A DNA stretch of 64,000 nucleotides from Myxococcus stipitatus DSM 14675 (GCF_000331735.1 NC_020126.1:3906001-3970000), one strand, 5' to 3'; numbered from the stretch's first letter, positions 43,207 through 51,541 are shown. Program-made: numbers and translations. The notes: generated by a model not told the origin, from the letters alone.

Positions 43207-43971
43207 GTGGAGCTGACGCTCGTCTCGTACAACATCCACAGCGGCATCGGGACGGACGGTCGCTTCGACCTGGGCCGCGTGGGTGAGGTGCTCCGCGAAG
43301 TGCGAGCGGACATCGTCGCGCTGCAGGAGGTGGGCGACTTTCGCGGGCGCACCTCCCGCGAGGACCAGCCCGAGCACCTGGCCGACATGCTCGGCATGCA
43401 CATGGCCTTCGGGCCCAATGTCGTGCGAAACGGCCGTCGCTATGGCAACGCCATCCTCACGCGGCTGCCCATCCTCCACTCGAAGAACTACGACTTGAGC
43501 GTGGAGCGGCGCGAGCCTCGGGGCGCGCTGCGCTGCGACCTGGACCTGGGCGGCGGGCTGCAGCTCCACGTCTTCTCCCTCCACCTGGGGCTGCGGGTGT
43601 CGGAGCGGCGTCGGCAGGAGGCGCTGCTGCTGGGCTCCGACATCCTGCGAGACGCCGTGCGCAAGGACCCGGCCGTCGTGTGCGGGGACTTCAACTACTG
43701 GGGCAACGGCGCGGTGCCCTCGCTGGTGCGCAAGGCCATCCATGACGCCGCGCTGGAGCTGGGCACACCCGCGCGCACGTACCCCACGGGCTGGCCCCTG
43801 TTGCGGCTGGACCGCATCTACGTGGATTCCGGCGTGCGGCCTCTCGCCATCCATCCCCACCGCACGGCGCTCAGCCGGCGGGCCTCCGACCACCTCCCGC
43901 TGGTGCTTCGCTTCGAGGCGCCCATTGCCGTGGCCACCACCCCCTCTCCTCCGGTACAGCTCATCGGGTAG
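43207..43971 (+). CDS. Endonuclease/exonuclease/phosphatase-family protein
   Basis: This 254-residue protein has the EEP (DNase I-like) fold with all four motif blocks. They are LVSYNIHSGIGTDG (Asn), DIVALQEVGDFRG (Glu), VVCGDFNYWGNGAV (Asp-Asn) and SDHLPLVLRFE (Asp-His). The same fold serves nucleases, phosphoinositide phosphatases and sphingomyelinases. No signal peptide is seen. The GTG start is close to the end of the basic unknown gene. The substrate cannot be predicted from the sequence alone. Confidence 0.88.
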   Translation: MELTLVSYNIHSGIGTDGRFDLGRVGEVLREVRADIVALQEVGDFRGRTSREDQPEHLADMLGMHMAFGPNVVRNGRRYGNAILTRLPILHSKNYDLSVERREPRGALRCDLDLGGGLQLHVFSLHLGLRVSERRRQEALLLGSDILRDAVRKDPAVVCGDFNYWGNGAVPSLVRKAIHDAALELGTPARTYPTGWPLLRLDRIYVDSGVRPLAIHPHRTALSRRASDHLPLVLRFEAPIAVATTPSPPVQLIG

Positions 43972-44122
43972 CGTGGGGAGATGGCGGGCGCGTTGAGTGG
44001 CCGACGCTAGCGAACGCCAGGCAGACGACATCCAGGGGAGAGGTTGTCCCCGAGGGCAGGGGTGCCTAGGTTGGCGCCACTTCTGGGTCTCTGTGAGGAC
44101 GTGAGCACCGGCCGGAGAGTGA

Positions 44123-44584
44123 ATGCACGTGGGGAGCGAACAGACGGAGCGTGGGCTCGCCGCGCTCGTCGGCCGCATGGCGGAGAGCTTCAGCCGGCTG
44201 GTGACGCAACACTTGCAGCTGGCTCGGCTGGAGCTGACGGAGGACCTGAAGGCCACCGGGATGAACGTGGCGCTGATTGTCGCCTTCGTTCCCTTCATCC
44301 TCGTGGGCTATGCGTTCGCGTGTGGCGCGCTCGCGGCGGTGCTGGCCCCGCGCGTGGGCTGGGCGGGGGCGCTGGGGCTGGTGGCGCTGCTGAACCTGGT
44401 GGCGGGTGGGGGCGGCGTGGCTTGGGCGCTGCAGCGACTGAAGACACGGCGGATGATGGATGACACGACGGACGAGCTGTCCCGTAGCATGGCGGCATTC
44501 GCCGCCCCGGCCCCAGTGGCCTCGGGCCATACTCTCCCGGGCGGAGACGGTCATCTCTTCAAGGAGCCCACGAATGGGCGCTAG
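44123..44584 (+). CDS. Phage holin/YqjE-like membrane protein
   Basis: This 153-residue protein has two membrane segments (VALIVAFVPFILVGYAFACG and GALGLVALLNLVAGGGGVAW) between a soluble N-terminus (RMAESFSRLVTQHLQLARLE) and a short tail. The layout matches the holin-X/YqjE family of inner-membrane proteins. Despite the family name, no phage genes are nearby. It heads a run of five small membrane proteins, and its 3' end overlaps the next gene by 11 bp. GGAGAG lies before the ATG. A role in membrane stress or organisation is inferred only from the E. coli yqjCDEK analogy. Confidence 0.78.
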   Translation: MHVGSEQTERGLAALVGRMAESFSRLVTQHLQLARLELTEDLKATGMNVALIVAFVPFILVGYAFACGALAAVLAPRVGWAGALGLVALLNLVAGGGGVAWALQRLKTRRMMDDTTDELSRSMAAFAAPAPVASGHTLPGGDGHLFKEPTNGR

Positions 44585-44795
44585 CAACGGTTCTCCCAAG
44601 CCCGTGGGGCCGCGCACCAGCGCGATGCTGCGCGAGGACATCGAACGAACGCGAGCGGAGCTGGCCACCTCGGTGAGCGAGCTGCGTGAGGAAGTGGCTT
44701 TCGTCGCGGACTGGCGCGAGTGGGTGCGCCGCCATCCCTATACGTGTGTGGGTGCGGCGTTCGCGGTGGGCTACTTGCTGGGCTCCCGCCGCTGA
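44574..44795 (+). CDS. Small DUF3618-like membrane-tail protein
   Basis: This 73-residue protein has an N-terminal helix LREDIERTRAELATSVSELR, typical of DUF3618-like proteins. It ends in a single membrane segment with small residues (HPYTCVGAAFAVGYLLGSRR), like the tails of the ElaB/YqjD group. AAGGAG lies about 8 nt before the ATG. It overlaps the holin-like gene by 11 bp. Together with the next two proteins it shares a P-x(5-6)-A-x-x-VG-x-L/V-x-G tail motif. Confidence 0.75.
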   Translation: MGASNGSPKPVGPRTSAMLREDIERTRAELATSVSELREEVAFVADWREWVRRHPYTCVGAAFAVGYLLGSRR

Positions 44796-44850
44796 GCGGC
44801 CCGGGCCCGAGACACAGGCAGTTTACTTCTTGAATGAGGAGAGCACCTTC

Positions 44851-45051
44851 ATGGACATGAACCCGCAGCAGGTGGCCGACCGGGCCCGACAGCTCCAGGA
44901 CCGAGTGGTGCCGCAGCTCGATGAGGCGCGGCAGAACCTGGTGGACATGAACAACCGTGTGGTGAGCTTCATCCGGGCCAACCCCGGGACGTGCTTGCTG
45001 GGGGCCGTGGCCGTGGGCTTCCTCATCGGGCGCATCGCCTCGCGCCGCTGA
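44851..45051 (+). CDS. Small YqjD/ElaB-like tail-anchored protein
   Basis: This 66-residue protein has an amphipathic N-terminal helix (QQVADRARQLQDRVVPQLDE) and a C-terminal membrane segment (NPGTCLLGAVAVGFLIGRIA) ending in SRR. It resembles DUF883 proteins such as YqjD, which anchor in the inner membrane and in E. coli associate with ribosomes. GGAG is upstream. It is the third of five small membrane proteins in a row. Confidence 0.72.
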   Translation: MDMNPQQVADRARQLQDRVVPQLDEARQNLVDMNNRVVSFIRANPGTCLLGAVAVGFLIGRIASRR

Positions 45052-45086
45052 GCGGCGCCGCGGACCGCAGACGGGAGAGGACACTC

Positions 45087-45545
45087 ATGACGAACTATCC
45101 AGGGGCTTCAGGCAATGGCGACCCCGCGTCCCGGGAGCAGCAGGGCTCCGATGCGGGGTTCGGCAGTCGGGTGGACCAGTTGGGCTCGGAGGCGCAGCAG
45201 CTCTGGAGTGATGCTCGGGGCGCGGTGGATGACCTGGGGGCGACGCTGGACGTCCGGGGGCGCGTGGAGCGCAACCCGTACGGGATGATGGCGGCGGCGC
45301 TCGGTGTGGGCTACGTGCTGGGCGGTGGGCTCTTCACACCGCTGACGGCCCGCATCCTGCGGCTCGGTGTGCGGCTGGCTGCGCTGCCGTTCGTGAAGGA
45401 CGAGCTCCTGGGGATGGCCGAGACGGCCCTTCAGGGGTATCAGGCGGGGCGGAGGATGTCCGGCCCGCCCCCCTCTCCGCCGATGGACGGCACGGCGGCG
45501 GCGGATGCATCCGCGGCGGGCAAGCCGAGGCCGCCGTCCTACTAG
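45087..45545 (+). CDS. Glycine-zipper membrane protein, unknown
   Basis: This 152-residue protein has a polar N-terminus (GSRVDQLGSEAQQLWSDARG) and a membrane segment with the shared motif (NPYGMMAAALGVGYVLGGGL). A second hydrophobic region (RILRLGVRLAALPFVKDELL) and a Pro-rich tail follow. I do not recognise a family. GGGAGAGG lies before the ATG. It belongs to the small membrane-protein array and keeps its neighbours' motif NP-x(5)-A-x-x-VG-x-x-x-G. Confidence 0.7.
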   Translation: MTNYPGASGNGDPASREQQGSDAGFGSRVDQLGSEAQQLWSDARGAVDDLGATLDVRGRVERNPYGMMAAALGVGYVLGGGLFTPLTARILRLGVRLAALPFVKDELLGMAETALQGYQAGRRMSGPPPSPPMDGTAAADASAAGKPRPPSY

Positions 45546-45600
45546 CGTTCCCTTTCTCATTCCCACGTCGTTGGTTGCACCTCGCTCGCTGGAGTCGCGA

Positions 45601-45888
45601 ATGAACCTGAACGCCCTCAAGAAGATGGACAAGGACGACCTGCTCAACCTCATCGGCCTGGAGACCCGTCGCAGCGCGACGGAGGATGTGCTCCCGGTGC
45701 TGGGGGCCTTCGCCGCGGGCCTGCTCGTGGGCGCGGGCCTGGGGCTGCTCTTCGCGCCCAAGACGGGCAACCAGTTGCGGGATGACCTGCGCAACCGGCT
45801 GCAGGGCGGGCAGGACTACCTCGCGAACACGCTGGGGCGGAACGAGGGTGCCCAGTCGCAGGGTGGCCCGGCCTCCCGGACGTCTTGA
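45601..45888 (+). CDS. YtxH-domain membrane protein
   Basis: This 95-residue protein has one membrane segment with glycine zippers (AAGLLVGAGLGLLFAPKTGN), followed by a helix QLRDDLRNRLQGGQDYLANT. This is the YtxH pattern (G-x-x-x-G then APxxG). YtxH-like proteins are often induced by general stress. It is the last of the five genes, and the strong terminator begins 45 bp after its stop. Confidence 0.8.
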   Translation: MNLNALKKMDKDDLLNLIGLETRRSATEDVLPVLGAFAAGLLVGAGLGLLFAPKTGNQLRDDLRNRLQGGQDYLANTLGRNEGAQSQGGPASRTS

Positions 45889-45932
45889 GCTGAGGGGTCC
45901 TCCGCGCCGACAAGGCGCGGGGTGGTGAAGCG

Positions 45933-45985
45933 AGGGCCTCCCTCCGTGCCGCGAGTCGGCTTCGGATGGAGGCCCTGGCTTTTTG
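45933..45985 (+). terminator. Strong intrinsic terminator after the small membrane-protein cluster
   Basis: AGGGCCTCCcTCCG (45933-45946) pairs with CGGAtGGAGGCCCT (45963-45976). This is a 14-bp stem with one mismatch, a 16-nt loop, and a T-rich run (GGCTTTTTG) directly after it. It is the clearest Rho-independent terminator in the window. It closes the transcript of the five small membrane proteins before the repeat region. Confidence 0.88.
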
Positions 45986-46000
45986 AGGGGCGTGGCGGAT

Positions 46001-46290
46001 GTGAGCGCAGGGGTGGGGGATGTGTTGCCTGGCCACAGGCGCAAGACCTCCAATGGGCTGCACCAGTCGACCTCGCCGGTGAGAGATGTCTCTCGTGTCG
46101 TGAGTGCAGAGGCGGGATGGGTCTCTGCTCGGCCCTCAGGGGCCCAAGGCCCCCAATGGGCTGCCCCTGTCGACCTCGCAAAGGGGCGACGTCTTCCGCG
46201 CCGTGAATGCAGGGGCGGGGCGAATGTGCTGCTCGGCCCTCGGGCGCGGGGCTCCAATCGACTGCCCCTCTCGACCTCTCCCGTGTGAGG
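46001..46290. repeat. Three-copy ~100-bp imperfect tandem repeat
   Basis: Units start near 46001, 46100 and 46203 (99 and 103 bp apart). Each begins GTGAnnGCAGRGG and later contains CCAATnnnCTGC followed by TCGACCTC. The CCAAT cores lie at 46050, 46153 and 46254, and the TCGACCTC cores at 46067, 46170 and 46271. The units diverge most in their last 20 bp. They occupy the only stretch above 300 bp without a gene (45889-46365). The unit lengths are not multiples of three and no convincing reading frame runs through them, so this looks like a noncoding repeat. Confidence 0.8.
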
Positions 46291-46365
46291 GCGGCCCGTC
46301 TCGGCCGAGCACATTCATGCGCGCCGGGCCGGTCTCGCCCGAGGCCGGGTGTAGACTCGGCGGCC

Positions 46366-47283
46366 GTGAGTGAGTCGACGAAGGGTGGAGCGTTGGGGCC
46401 CGTGGGTGTGCCTGGAGGACCCGAGGCGGCGCTCGCGCGTCTGCGCGCGTTGGAGACGCTCGAGTCCGGGTATGAGGCCTGGCTGGAGCTGAAGGTAGAG
46501 CATGCCTCTTCCGTCGCGCGGTTCCGCGAGGAGCGGGAGCGGTTGAACCAGCAGGGCTCCTTCCTTCTGGGGGCCGTGCGCGCCGCGGGGCTGGAACCCG
46601 TGGCGTCGGAAGTGCCGGGCCTGGTGCCCGCGCAGGACTCCGCTGGAGACTTCCTTCGCGATGCCGAGGCGCGCCTGTCCAAGACACGCGAGGCACTGGC
46701 CGCGCGCGAAGCGGAGTCGGAGGCGGGGTATGCCTCCGCGTTCGAGGAGATTCGCGGCACGTTGAAGGACCGCGTTCAGCGGTACCTCGCGGCCCAGCGT
46801 CCCCACCTCACGCTGTTGCTGCGTCGAGTGGGGACGGAGCGCTCCATCCTCCACGTGGAGCGCGTGACGGGGGACACGCCCGTGTTGCTGTGTCTGCTCT
46901 TCACGGGGCGGATTCCGTCGCGATACGGCTTCCTCCTCGACGACTCGACGGAGGATGTGTCACTGGCTCCCGCGCCGCTCTACCCCGACGAGAGTGTGGC
47001 ACCCGAGCACGTGCGTCCGGATGCGCGGGCCCTGGCGGAGCTCGTGCGCGGCGCGAAAGAGGTCCTCCCGCTGAAGGGGATGTTGCCCCTGTCCATTCCC
47101 CGGCCCGGCGGAGGCGAGGACTTCTTCCGGCTCCTCCAGCGCGGCGCCGTGCTGGAGGTGGAAGTCGCGGAAGGGACGTCGTTCCGCAATGTCCTCGGCC
47201 GCGAGGAGGCCGAGCGCTTCGCCGGCCATCTGCTCCGTCTCAAGCTGACGGGGCGCATCGAGCTGGACATCGAGCCCGGCTGA
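46366..47283 (+). CDS. Hypothetical coiled-coil protein
   Basis: I do not recognise this 305-residue protein. Its N-terminal half is a predicted coiled coil (EERERLNQQGSFLLGAVRAA, RLSKTREALAAREAESEAGY). The C-terminal half is mixed alpha/beta (VERVTGDTPVLLCLLFTGRI to GRIELDIEPG) and contains TSFRNVLGREEAERFAGHLL. No signal or membrane segment is seen. GTG 46366 is chosen because TAGACT (46352-46357) lies 8 nt before it, as at other short-leader genes here. An in-frame upstream ATG (46207) falls inside the repeat. It is convergent with the lipoprotein gene. Confidence 0.6.
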   Translation: MSESTKGGALGPVGVPGGPEAALARLRALETLESGYEAWLELKVEHASSVARFREERERLNQQGSFLLGAVRAAGLEPVASEVPGLVPAQDSAGDFLRDAEARLSKTREALAAREAESEAGYASAFEEIRGTLKDRVQRYLAAQRPHLTLLLRRVGTERSILHVERVTGDTPVLLCLLFTGRIPSRYGFLLDDSTEDVSLAPAPLYPDESVAPEHVRPDARALAELVRGAKEVLPLKGMLPLSIPRPGGGEDFFRLLQRGAVLEVEVAEGTSFRNVLGREEAERFAGHLLRLKLTGRIELDIEPG

Positions 47284-47349
47284 GCCACTCCGCCGCGCGA
47301 AGTCCCTCGCGGCGGACCCTGATGGCCAGGCTACAAGTGGACGCTCGCG

Positions 47350-48219
47350 TCAGTGCGTCCGGACGATGCCCACGTCCGCGATGCCCGCAATCAGCGCGCT
47401 GCCGATGAACAGGTTATCGGACTCGGCGCCGCCCAGTCGCACCGAGTTGAAGATGACGAGATAGGTCTGGTTGGCCCTGGGGAACGCCGTGCCCGGAATG
47501 GTGATGCGTGCCTCGCGGTACGAGCCCGGCACAGCGACGAGCTGGAGGAACTCCATGGGCGTCGTGGGCATGGTGGAGTAGGTCGGGTCGCCCTTCTCTC
47601 CATCCGAGCTCAACGGCACCACGGTGACGAAGCCGAGTGTGCGCTCCTTGTTGCCCGGCACCGCCGCGCGGTCGAACGTCAGCGAAGCCCCCGCGGAGAG
47701 CTCGAGGAAGCCCTTGGGGGGATGAAGCTGCGCAATCTTCTCCTGCACGGGCGCGTCGTCGACCTGGCCGACATAGCGCGTCCCATTCCGCGCGGCGATG
47801 AACTGGTACGTGGCGCCGGACTGATACGCCAGCTCCGGGTCGCTGCCCGCCACGTTGGTGCGGCTGTAGCTCCCGGAGCCATCCTCGTTCAGCGCGGTGG
47901 CCTGTCCATTCAAGGGCTGGAGCGTGGCCTTCGCGCCCGAGACACCCGAAGGCTGCGAGTTCTCGCCGTTCTTGGAGCCGAAGAAGATGAGCGCCGCCGT
48001 CTGGGCGGGCAGGGAGATGACAGGGCCACTGTCGGGGATCTGGCTCCCCCCGTCGAAGCCCGCGAGCGCCAACGGCGACACCTCCACCTCGGGGGTGGCC
48101 AGGAGGGTGCCCACCATCACGTGGTCGGCGGTGAGCTGCTGGCCGGTCTTCTCCAAGTCACACGCCAGGGGGACGAGGAAGAGGGTGGCGACCGCTGCGG
48201 ACAAGAGGACGCGTTTCAT
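47350..48219 (-). CDS. Lipoprotein, function unknown
   Basis: This 289-residue protein has a clear lipoprotein signal (AAVATLFLVPLACDLEKTG), with the Cys at about residue 20. The rest is mostly beta-like and repetitive in Gly/Ser/Thr (NGENSQPSGVSGAKATLQPL, SGASLTFDRAA-type strands). It shows no recognised family or catalytic motif. The final strand region is TYLVIFNSVRLGGAESDNLF. It is probably anchored in the outer membrane or periplasm. It lies convergent to the coiled-coil gene and divergent from the CHASE2 cyclase, with a 94-bp gap. Confidence 0.7.
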   Translation of the reverse strand: MKRVLLSAAVATLFLVPLACDLEKTGQQLTADHVMVGTLLATPEVEVSPLALAGFDGGSQIPDSGPVISLPAQTAALIFFGSKNGENSQPSGVSGAKATLQPLNGQATALNEDGSGSYSRTNVAGSDPELAYQSGATYQFIAARNGTRYVGQVDDAPVQEKIAQLHPPKGFLELSAGASLTFDRAAVPGNKERTLGFVTVVPLSSDGEKGDPTYSTMPTTPMEFLQLVAVPGSYREARITIPGTAFPRANQTYLVIFNSVRLGGAESDNLFIGSALIAGIADVGIVRTH

Positions 48220-48313
48220 GGGGATTTCCTGGATGCTGCGAGTCCCCGAAGCATAGCAGGCGTGCGCGACAAGCCCCGCGCACTCGGCGACTCGGGGTAT
48301 TCTGGGGGGACCC

Positions 48314-50917
48314 GTGCAAGGACACCGCGTTCACTCCGCGAGCCGGCGCTTCTTCAAGCGGCTCGGCTTCTCGTCGGCGATGGCCGTCTTCTTCGGCTGT
48401 GTGCTGGGGCTCCTCGTGTATCTGCGAGCCCCTCAACACGGCGCGGTCCGTGGCGAGTCATCCGGGTGGGGACCCTCCGGGCTCGTCGAGGGCGCGCGCG
48501 ACTGGCTGGAGGGACTGGAGAGGCGCACCTACGACTGGCGCGTGCTGGAGCTCGGGGCGCGCTCGGAGCGGCCGGACGAAGCCGTGGTGGTGGCCATCGA
48601 CGACGAGACACTCGCCGAGGCCCGTCAGGACGACCGCCCGGGTGTCGCCACCCAGCCATGGCCTCGGCAGTTGGTGGGCGCCATGGCGCACCGCCTCGTG
48701 GAGGAGGGGGCGCTGCTCGTCCTCCTGGACCTGCCGTTCCCCGAGCTGAGCCCCAATGCCTGCGTGAACCCGAAGCTGTCGCCGGGCGCCATCTCCAGCG
48801 ACGATTCCGCGTTCCGCGAGCTGCTGGAGCGCGAGTCGGGCAAGGCGTTGCTGTCGTTCTCCTGGGAGTCCCAGGGCTCCAGGGTGATGCCGCCCACGAG
48901 CCGACTCTGGCCGTACCGCGTGAAGGTCGGCACGTTCCCCAGCTCCTCCGAGGCCCATGCCCGCGCCCAGTCCGTGCTCGCGGTGCAGCGGCCCGCCTAC
49001 GTCATGCCCGCGGGCAGCCAGGTGGAGGTGTGGGGCGCCGCCACGGATGAAGCGGATGCACGGGAGCTGGGCTCGAGGCTCGGAGTGCCGGGGGCCGCCA
49101 TCGAGGAGCGGCGAGCCTCGGACGACACGTTCCGCATGGGCCCCACGGACCTCTTCGTCGCGCTGGCGGAGGTCCACGTGGAGGGGCTGGACCCGGCCCG
49201 ACTGGTGGAGGTGCGTCAGCTCCAGCACCCGGTGGCACCGCTGCTGGGCGGTGGGGCGGGGTACGGCGCGGCGACGCTCTCCGCGGACCCGGATGGCGTG
49301 GTGCGAGGCATCCCTCACCTCGTCGCCTACACCGCCCGGGATGGCCGCCATGTGCTGCCCTCACTCCCGCTGGCGGCGGCGATGCGGTTGGCCAACACGC
49401 GAGTGCTTCGCTACGCGGCCGGCCGGCTGCACGTGGGCGATGTGTACTCGGTGCCGATGGACGCGTCGGGCTTCAGCTTGATGCGGTGGGATGCCCCCAC
49501 CGCGGGGCGAGGCTCTCGCGGCTCGCTGTCCCGCTCCATTCGCGCGTGGAACGTGCTGCTCAACGTCTTCGACGTCGCGGACGAGCGCCCCGCGCGGTTC
49601 GACAATGACCTGGAGGGCCGCACCGTCGTCCTCACGCGCACGGCGGGGGAGTCAGGTCACTTGCGGCACACGCCCATCGGCGTGGAGACGCCGGGAGGCG
49701 CCATCCTGGGGCAGGCCCTGGCCAACATCCTCCGCTCGGAGGGCATCTCCCGCGCGCCCGAGGACTACGACCTGGGCCTCACGGTGGGGCTCGCGTTCCT
49801 GGGGGCGTTCCTCGCGCTGTCGCTCAGCTTCCTGCTGCGCTCGGTGCGCGGGGTGCTGCTGTACCTGAGCGGGTTGGGGCTCGCGGGCGCGGGCTACACG
49901 GCGGCGGCCTTCTACTTCTTCATCGAGCAGCGGCTCTGGGTGGCGATGGCGGGGCCGCTGCTGGCCATGGTGGGGGCGTTCGCCGTCACCACCGTCTACG
50001 CGTTCCGCAACGAGCAGCAGATTCGAGACTTCGTGCAGATGGCGCTGGGGCGCTACGTCAGCCCCGAGGTGGCGCGGCTGGTGACGCGGGACTTGAGCCT
50101 GATGCGCCCCGAGCGCCGGCGGATGTCCGTGTACGTCTGCGACATCGAGGGCTTCGCGCGGCTCTCCGAGGGCATGAAGCCCGAGCAGCTCGTGAGCCTC
50201 TTCAACGAGTACCTGCTCGAGATGGCGGCGGTGGTGCGCTCGACGGCGGGGCAGGTGGACAAGTACATCGGCGACTCGGTGATGGCCTTCTGGGGCGCGC
50301 CGGTGCGCACCGAGCGCCACGCGCACCTGGCCTGTGAGGCGGCGCTCAAGATGCGCGCCGTGCTGGCCGACAAGCAGGACGCCTGGGAGAAGAAGTACGG
50401 CTGCCGTCTGAGCTTCCGCGCCGGAGTGGACACCGGAGAGGTGGTGGTGGGCGACATGGGCAGCGAGCTGAAGTCCAACTACACCGTGCTCGGAGACGCG
50501 GTGGGGTTGGCGGCCCGACTGGAGTCGCTCAACAAGGTGTACGGCACCTACGTGCTCGTGGGCGACGGCACCGTGCTGCTCGCGGGCGACAACTACGTCT
50601 TCCGCGAGGTGGACCGGGTGCGCATGAAGGGGAGGGCGGAGCCGCTGCGCGTGCATGAGCTCATGGGCCGCAAGGGCGAGCTCTCCACGCAGCAGCAGGA
50701 GCAGCTCGCCTTGCACGCGCAGGCCCTGACGGCCTACCACCAGCGCCACTTCGCCGAGGCGCACGCCCTCTTCGAGCGCTCCGCCATCACCTTCAAGGAC
50801 CCCGTCTCCTCCGTCTACATGGCCCGCTGCGCGCGCTACATCGTCACGGCGCCGCCCTCGGATTGGGACGGCGTGCACGGCGAGGATGACGTCCCGTCAA
50901 CGCCCGCCGCGGCCTGA
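48314..50917 (+). CDS. CHASE2-domain class III nucleotide cyclase, catalytic Asn replaced
   Basis: This 867-residue membrane receptor has an N-terminal membrane segment (GFSSAMAVFFGCVLGLLVYL). A large extracytoplasmic CHASE2 sensor follows (VVVAIDDETLAEARQD, LVLLDLPFPELSPN, about residues 60-460), then three membrane segments (LGLTVGLAFLGAFLALSLSF onward) and a class III cyclase domain at about 600-790. Metal-binding D610 (VCDIEGF) and D654 (GDSVMAFWG) are present, as is R735. The residue at the conserved transition-state Asn position is G731: the segment reads GDAVGLAARLE where the family has GDxVNLAxR. Activity may therefore be reduced or altered. About 75 helical residues follow the cyclase domain. 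TATTCT ends 10 nt before the GTG start. Confidence 0.9.
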   Translation: MQGHRVHSASRRFFKRLGFSSAMAVFFGCVLGLLVYLRAPQHGAVRGESSGWGPSGLVEGARDWLEGLERRTYDWRVLELGARSERPDEAVVVAIDDETLAEARQDDRPGVATQPWPRQLVGAMAHRLVEEGALLVLLDLPFPELSPNACVNPKLSPGAISSDDSAFRELLERESGKALLSFSWESQGSRVMPPTSRLWPYRVKVGTFPSSSEAHARAQSVLAVQRPAYVMPAGSQVEVWGAATDEADARELGSRLGVPGAAIEERRASDDTFRMGPTDLFVALAEVHVEGLDPARLVEVRQLQHPVAPLLGGGAGYGAATLSADPDGVVRGIPHLVAYTARDGRHVLPSLPLAAAMRLANTRVLRYAAGRLHVGDVYSVPMDASGFSLMRWDAPTAGRGSRGSLSRSIRAWNVLLNVFDVADERPARFDNDLEGRTVVLTRTAGESGHLRHTPIGVETPGGAILGQALANILRSEGISRAPEDYDLGLTVGLAFLGAFLALSLSFLLRSVRGVLLYLSGLGLAGAGYTAAAFYFFIEQRLWVAMAGPLLAMVGAFAVTTVYAFRNEQQIRDFVQMALGRYVSPEVARLVTRDLSLMRPERRRMSVYVCDIEGFARLSEGMKPEQLVSLFNEYLLEMAAVVRSTAGQVDKYIGDSVMAFWGAPVRTERHAHLACEAALKMRAVLADKQDAWEKKYGCRLSFRAGVDTGEVVVGDMGSELKSNYTVLGDAVGLAARLESLNKVYGTYVLVGDGTVLLAGDNYVFREVDRVRMKGRAEPLRVHELMGRKGELSTQQQEQLALHAQALTAYHQRHFAEAHALFERSAITFKDPVSSVYMARCARYIVTAPPSDWDGVHGEDDVPSTPAAA

Positions 50918-50926
50918 GCGAGGGCC

Positions 50927-51295
50927 TCAGTCGTCGTCGGGAGCGGGCGTGTCCGGCTGGCCGAAGAGCGCTTGCACGGGAGCGTCCTGGGCGATGTGCT
51001 CGGCCACCACGCGGCGCATCTTCTCCGGCGTCATCTCCGAGTAGTACACCTCTCCGTCCCACCCCATGAGCTGGTAGTCCTCGGGGGAGAGCGGGTCTCG
51101 CTTCCGTCCGGTCTCCTCGCGGACCACGACGTTGGGACCCATGTGGCAGAAGCCATAGCAGCCGCCCCGGTAGAGCTCGCAGCGCGGCACCTGCCCCTGC
51201 TCCGTCAGCGCCTCCCGGGCCGTGGCATACACGGCGTCCGCGCCGCCGGCCTTGCAGGTCGGCCCCTTGCACACAGACAAGCGGTAGCGCTTCAT
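50927..51295 (-). CDS. Thioredoxin-like [2Fe-2S] ferredoxin
   Basis: This 122-residue protein has the four-Cys pattern of thioredoxin-fold 2Fe-2S ferredoxins, also related to the NuoE C-terminal domain: VCKGPTCKAGG, then RCELYRGGCYGFCHMGPNVV. The C-terminal part (LMGWDGEVYYSEMTPEKMRR) is family-typical. It lies downstream of nuoI on the same strand, after a 246-bp gap with hairpins. It may pass electrons to or from the nuo-encoded complex, or be an unrelated redox carrier. ATG 51295 (MKRYRLSVCK) is chosen by homology; upstream in-frame sequence is unlike coding. Confidence 0.85.
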   Translation of the reverse strand: MKRYRLSVCKGPTCKAGGADAVYATAREALTEQGQVPRCELYRGGCYGFCHMGPNVVVREETGRKRDPLSPEDYQLMGWDGEVYYSEMTPEKMRRVVAEHIAQDAPVQALFGQPDTPAPDDD

Positions 51296-51464
51296 CGACA
51301 AGACACCACCCACCCTACGGAGTCCGCGTCCCGAGCGAAAGTCAGCGGCCCCCGCCGCCGAGTGCCCGGCCGCACTCCTCGCCGTCCCTGGGACGGAAGC
51401 CCGGCTGTCAGACGCCAGGCGCATTGAAGAGCTGCAGCATCATCACCCACGCCCTGAAACGAGT

Positions 51465-51526
51465 CCGGCCCGCCTGCCGCTGGGGAGCGGGAGACGGGCC
51501 GGCATCGGCAAGCCCCGGAGGGCTTG
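51465..51526 (-). terminator. Stem-loops between nuoI and the ferredoxin gene
   Basis: CCGGCCCG (51465-51472) pairs with CGGGCCGG (51495-51502), with an inner CCGCT/AGCGG stem. CAAGCCC (51509-51515) pairs with GGGCTTG (51520-51526) around a CGGA tetraloop. They sit 16-77 nt past the nuoI stop. No T-tract follows on either strand, so they may mark an mRNA 3' end or processing site rather than a classic terminator. Confidence 0.45.
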
Positions 51527-51541
51527 GAGGCGCGAGGCGCC

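Noticed and set aside
44123..44584. Prophage remnant suggested by the holin-like gene
   Set aside because: No integrase, capsid, tail or lysis genes are nearby; the family also includes bacterial YqjE proteins.
46001..46290. CRISPR array
   Set aside because: Only three adjacent, diverged ~100-bp units without unique spacers or cas genes nearby.
45334..46760. Two overlapping minus-strand frames through the 46-kb repeat region
   Set aside because: They cross the repeat units in shifting frames, overlap supported plus-strand genes and have no domain. The repeats look noncoding.
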